A DNA stretch of 64,000 nt from Monosporascus cannonballus (Eukaryota > Ascomycota > Sordariomycetes > Xylariales): positions 1 to 64,000 of the forward strand of contig QJNS01000246.1 of the NCBI GenBank assembly GCA_004154925.1, written 5' to 3'. The translations under genes were made by a program, and so were the position numbers. Positions 60,322 to 64,000 of this stretch are shown piece after piece (the stretch's first letter is position 1; each line of letters opens with the position of its first letter). The notes under the pieces are model-generated. The model saw only the letters and a program-made list of their open reading frames with translations. It searched no databases and was not told the origin of the DNA.

Positions 60322-60326
60322 ATAAC

Positions 60327-63300
60327 CGCCTTCAACTTAAACTGTTTCTGGTTTTTTTTTGCGGAAAGCCTTTACCTATGCAAAACCTAAGGCTCGCGCT
60401 GCCGAATACGGCAGAAATAACTTTAACACAAACGTAGCTAATAATGCCAAACCTTTTCTAAAGGCCTTATTTAATAAATTTTTTAAAACGTTTTTTGCGC
60501 CTTTATTTAATACGTCAACTTTAAAATCCGATTAATCTTTATTGTTTTTATATATTTAAAACTATTTTTACTTAAATATCTTAATATAATTAAAACCTTA
60601 TCTCCTAATTTCTCGTAATATGCCTATAATAAAAGGGGGGTTCGAACGTTAAGGGCGAACCTTAGAAATAAGACTACGGGATTTTAAATCAAAATAACGT
60701 ATAAAATAATTTCTTTTAGCCTTATAGCGCTAAGTTATAAAGCCGGTAACCTTTAATAATAAAATACCGTATAATTCTAAATAAACCGGATATCCGCCTA
60801 TACGCATTTTAAAATATAATTAAATTATTTTAAGATTGTTTTAAAATCATTATTTAATAAACTTATTTATAACGTTAAGCTTTAACGTAACCGAACGAGC
60901 AAATCTTTTTTTTCAATTTCGAATTTGCCTAAATCGAAAACCGCGGTAACCTTTTATAAGGTTTATTTTCTTTTTCTGTAATATTAAAAAAAGATATTTT
61001 TTTCCAAGTCAAACTATCGTAAAATCTATAACGGGCCAAATATTATAGCAAAAGGTCCTTTTCGTATGTAAAAAGCGTTTTAAATAACTGTCGAAAACCA
61101 TACTCAAGGCCGAAATATTTTTTGTAAGTGAGAATTTATAATTTCTAAAAACGTTCGGAAATTATATTTATATTTATATAACTTGAAATATATTTTATTT
61201 ACGATACTCTATTATCATAAATATTAAACGTTAAATTACTTAGGATTACATTAAAAAAATTGAAAAATAAGATGATTCAAAAATAATCGAGATTTACGAA
61301 ACGAAACATAAAGGTAATTTTCTTAGCAATTTTAGCCTTAATATTTACGTTAAAATTATATCGATTTACAAAGGCGTTATTTGCCGAAAATAATTAAGAT
61401 ATACGACGAAATTGTATTAAGAAATCCGTAATTCTGTTAATGATAAATTCTGCAATATTAACGTAATACGTATATAGAAATTCGTTACTATTTTCTATAC
61501 AAATATTTAATAAAATATATCCGCCTTAAGCCGGTAATAAACGTTAAAAATATTAATAAAATAATTAAAAAATAATTAAGGCAAAAGATAATTTGTCGAA
61601 CCGTTATGCGAAATTCTTTAACTTAAGATAAAATAGGATTTTCCGATAATTAGCAATAAATTTATACTAAATATCGTTAACGGTATTATTGCTATATTAA
61701 AATATTTTAGCCATTTTATTATTAATATTAACATATATTTTATCGCGATTATATGGCATTATAAATATATTTTTGACCTCGGCTTATTTTGTTATAATTT
61801 AATTAAAATATTGTTATTTTGCTCGATTCTTAATAATTGATAAAATATTACAATAATTATGAAATAATATTTATTAATAACTATTAATTTCTTATATAAT
61901 AATTATACTTTGCGCCGTTTGTTCTTCGTAAGTTGTATATAAATTTAAACATTTTTAATTATTCAATTTGCGCTTAATTTATTATCTTAAGTTATAACGA
62001 ACTTTTTCGATATTATTTTATTCTGCCGAAATATTGGTTTTTAATGTCCAAGCCTTTTTGGTCTACGGATTTTAAAATAATAATTCGTCGGATTTCTGAC
62101 GTTTGAGGAAAAAGAGCATTACAGAATCGGAAATTAAAAATTCTAAATACGATTATTTGAAAAATATTTGAAAAATTAAGTAATAATAATTAAAAACAAC
62201 GTATTAAAATAAGGCAAAATAATAAGATTTAATGAAGCTCGAAATATAAGGAATTAAGTAACTAAATTAAAAAAAACAAAGCAGAAAAATTGTAATTAGC
62301 GCAAAATTTTAATTAAAAAGTTTTAGGTAAAATATAAAAAACTTAAAGGCTTATCGATAAAAAATTTTGCATTTACAAAATTTGAAATAATATTTGCCTA
62401 ATTTAATAATCCTAATTATCTTTTTAACATTTTTTTAATTAAATATTCAAAATAAAAAATAAAGGATAAATTAAAATAATCGATAAAATATATATTATTT
62501 TTTTTAATTTCCTTACCACCTTAATAACCGGCCTTAAAATAATTATATTTTAGTAAGAACAAATTTTTCAAATAATATGAATATCTTTTATGTAAAACGT
62601 TATTCCTTTATTATAAATAACGCAAAAACTACTTCTTTAAAATAATTTTTTTAAAGTTTTTTATAATGCTTTTAAAATAAATGCCTTTATACGCATAAAC
62701 TGAAATAATATATTTATCAATATTTTGCTAACTATACGTTAAAATAATTCTTTTCTAAAAAGTAAACGGGTGTTTTTCTAATACTTGCGAATTTCGCGGA
62801 TTATATTTATTGAAAAATATTAATAATAAAGTAATTGTCAAATAATCCAAGTTATATATTTATTACTACGCTTCTGTTTATAACGCCAAATCTCAGGCGT
62901 AAGTGCTTTTGGCTAAAGCTTTATGGGCTTACCTAACATTTTTTTAGCAGATTTTAGAACAAAGCTAATTAATAATACTGGCTTATCTTATACTGTACGT
63001 CGAATAAGCATATGTTCAGTAAATTTAAGTAACGGGGGAAAATCAAGAATTAAATTATTCGAATTTTGATTAAATTCGTTTTGGGTATTATTAATTGGTA
63101 AAGGATATAAAATATTACTTAAAACAGGAAATCTTTCAATTATATTATTACGGTAATATTAAGTTCGAATTGATATAAATAAAATATATAATTTGAATAT
63201 AAAGGTTTAATAGAAAAAGAAAATAAGCGATATTTGAAAAAATTAATACGTAATTTTAAGACCTTATATCACCAGCCATCTATATGATTTCGATTATCTT

Positions 63301-64000
63301 TTTTTTATTTTTGCCATTTATCCGTTTGCTATAAAAAGAAATTTTATTATGGCTTTAATCGAATTTACTGTAATACTGAAATAATATTATAAAGTTTCGA
63401 AAATTATGGCTTTGGCGTTAATGATTTAAATAACGATAAATCGTTGCAAAATATTGTTTTTACAAAATAATAAATTAAATTAGGATAATAATTTAAAAGA
63501 TTCTATTATTAAAAGCCAGGATAATAACGAAATACCTGACGAAGATTATCTGCTAAAAGGCGATAATAAATATTACCAAAGCGAAAGGCCAATTAAAATA
63601 AATCCGAATTAAAAATATGATATTCGAAATCCAAGTTCGAAAATTCATTATTTATAATTTAGCCAATAGCTACTGAACGAAAAACAACCTAATTTAACGA
63701 ACTTACCCAGCTAAAAAAACCGCTTTAATATATTAAATTATTTGAACCGACCTTAATTTCAAATACGATAAAAGGCCGAATTTCCTCTTATTAACCGAGA
63801 ATATTATGAATATCGGAAACGTTAGGACAAAAATTAAATGGTTTAATTCCAGCGGCAATTATAGTTTTAAATGAACGTTAATAGCAAAAATACCGAAAAC
63901 TTATTAAACGAAATTATCGAAATATTTAATGGGATAAACCGTAATTCGGAATATTAAAAGAATTTTATATATATTTATTAACGAATAACTGGGCAGCTTA
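60327..64000. other. AT-rich interior of T2, no readable gene
   Basis: Resumes the sequence broken by W. Near 60375-60530 the plus strand gives a short protein-like run (TYAKPKARAAEYGRNNF, then NNAKPFLKALFNKFF) before a stop. Beyond this both strands are stop-rich and no LTR, zinc knuckle, YxDD or integrase motif was found. Possibly the transposase side of T2, but unproven. Confidence 0.4.

Larger units (their letters stand above)
54488..64000 (+). mobile_element. hAT-like DNA transposon T2, left end, with nested copia W
   Basis: Begins TAGGGTGAGGGAGGACCCACC. This matches the right terminus of T1 read inward (TGGGGCGGGGGAATACCCACC) with mostly transitions. The preceding 8 bp (GTTCAGCT, 54480-54487) are the expected duplication; the other copy is not in the window, so T2 probably runs off the right side. 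It truncates the rhodopsin-like gene. Subterminal palindromes follow (listed separately). No transposase is readable. Confidence 0.65.

Noticed and set aside
60625..60665. tRNA T-loop-like GGTTCGAAC
   Set aside because: Lacks the paired CC and any matching acceptor or D arm; short chance match.
1..64000. Giant Starship-type cargo element
   Set aside because: No tyrosine-recombinase captain gene or matching terminal signature was seen. The blocks are explained by separate LTR and hAT-like insertions.

Overview
The window looks like a TE-rich accessory region of a filamentous ascomycete (Pezizomycotina). Three observations support this: spliceosomal introns of 50-100 bp, fungal P450, SDR and amidohydrolase families, and long AT-rich blocks whose transposon relics are full of stop codons from C-to-T and G-to-A changes. 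TA-rich sequence with retained CG and few CA/TG is the pattern expected of repeat-induced point mutation (RIP). The species cannot be named from the sequence.

Layout. 1-10,620 is an RIP-degraded nest: the 3' end of a Ty3/gypsy chromovirus (A, 1-5262) inside a second gypsy (X', minus strand, 5' LTR 6451-7306). A solo LTR (6856-7293) sits within that LTR, and X' lies within a short LTR element (Y', 3' LTR 8179-8345). Further gypsy pol relics follow. 10,620-18,156 is GC-balanced and holds a wrecked P450 (10,985-12,458), two solo LTRs with target duplications, and an apparently intact secreted-type amidohydrolase (16,100-17,722). 18,157-33,719 is one nested insertion: a 1.97-kb LTR element (Y) carrying two full-length gypsy elements (X and X2). 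It is flanked by the duplication CCTTT, so the islands on its two sides were once contiguous. 33,725-37,035 is GC-balanced and holds a four-exon P450 with one frameshift. 37,036-51,110 is a hAT-like DNA transposon (T1, 8-bp duplication CTTCCAAC) carrying a copia element (Z). 51,119-54,487 is GC-balanced and holds an intact three-exon SDR and a broken rhodopsin-like membrane-protein fragment. 54,488 to the window end is a second hAT-like element (T2) carrying copia element W and running off the window.

Taking out Y, T1 and the solo LTRs gives an ancestral gene order: P450 relic, amidohydrolase, small hypothetical ORFs, P450, SDR, rhodopsin-like relic. Oxidoreductases beside a hydrolase suggest the tailoring part of a secondary-metabolite or catabolic cluster, but no backbone synthase is visible and two or three members are broken. 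The joint function is inference. The best-supported result is the insertion history, because seven elements carry matching target duplications and one insertion has an empty-site copy for comparison.
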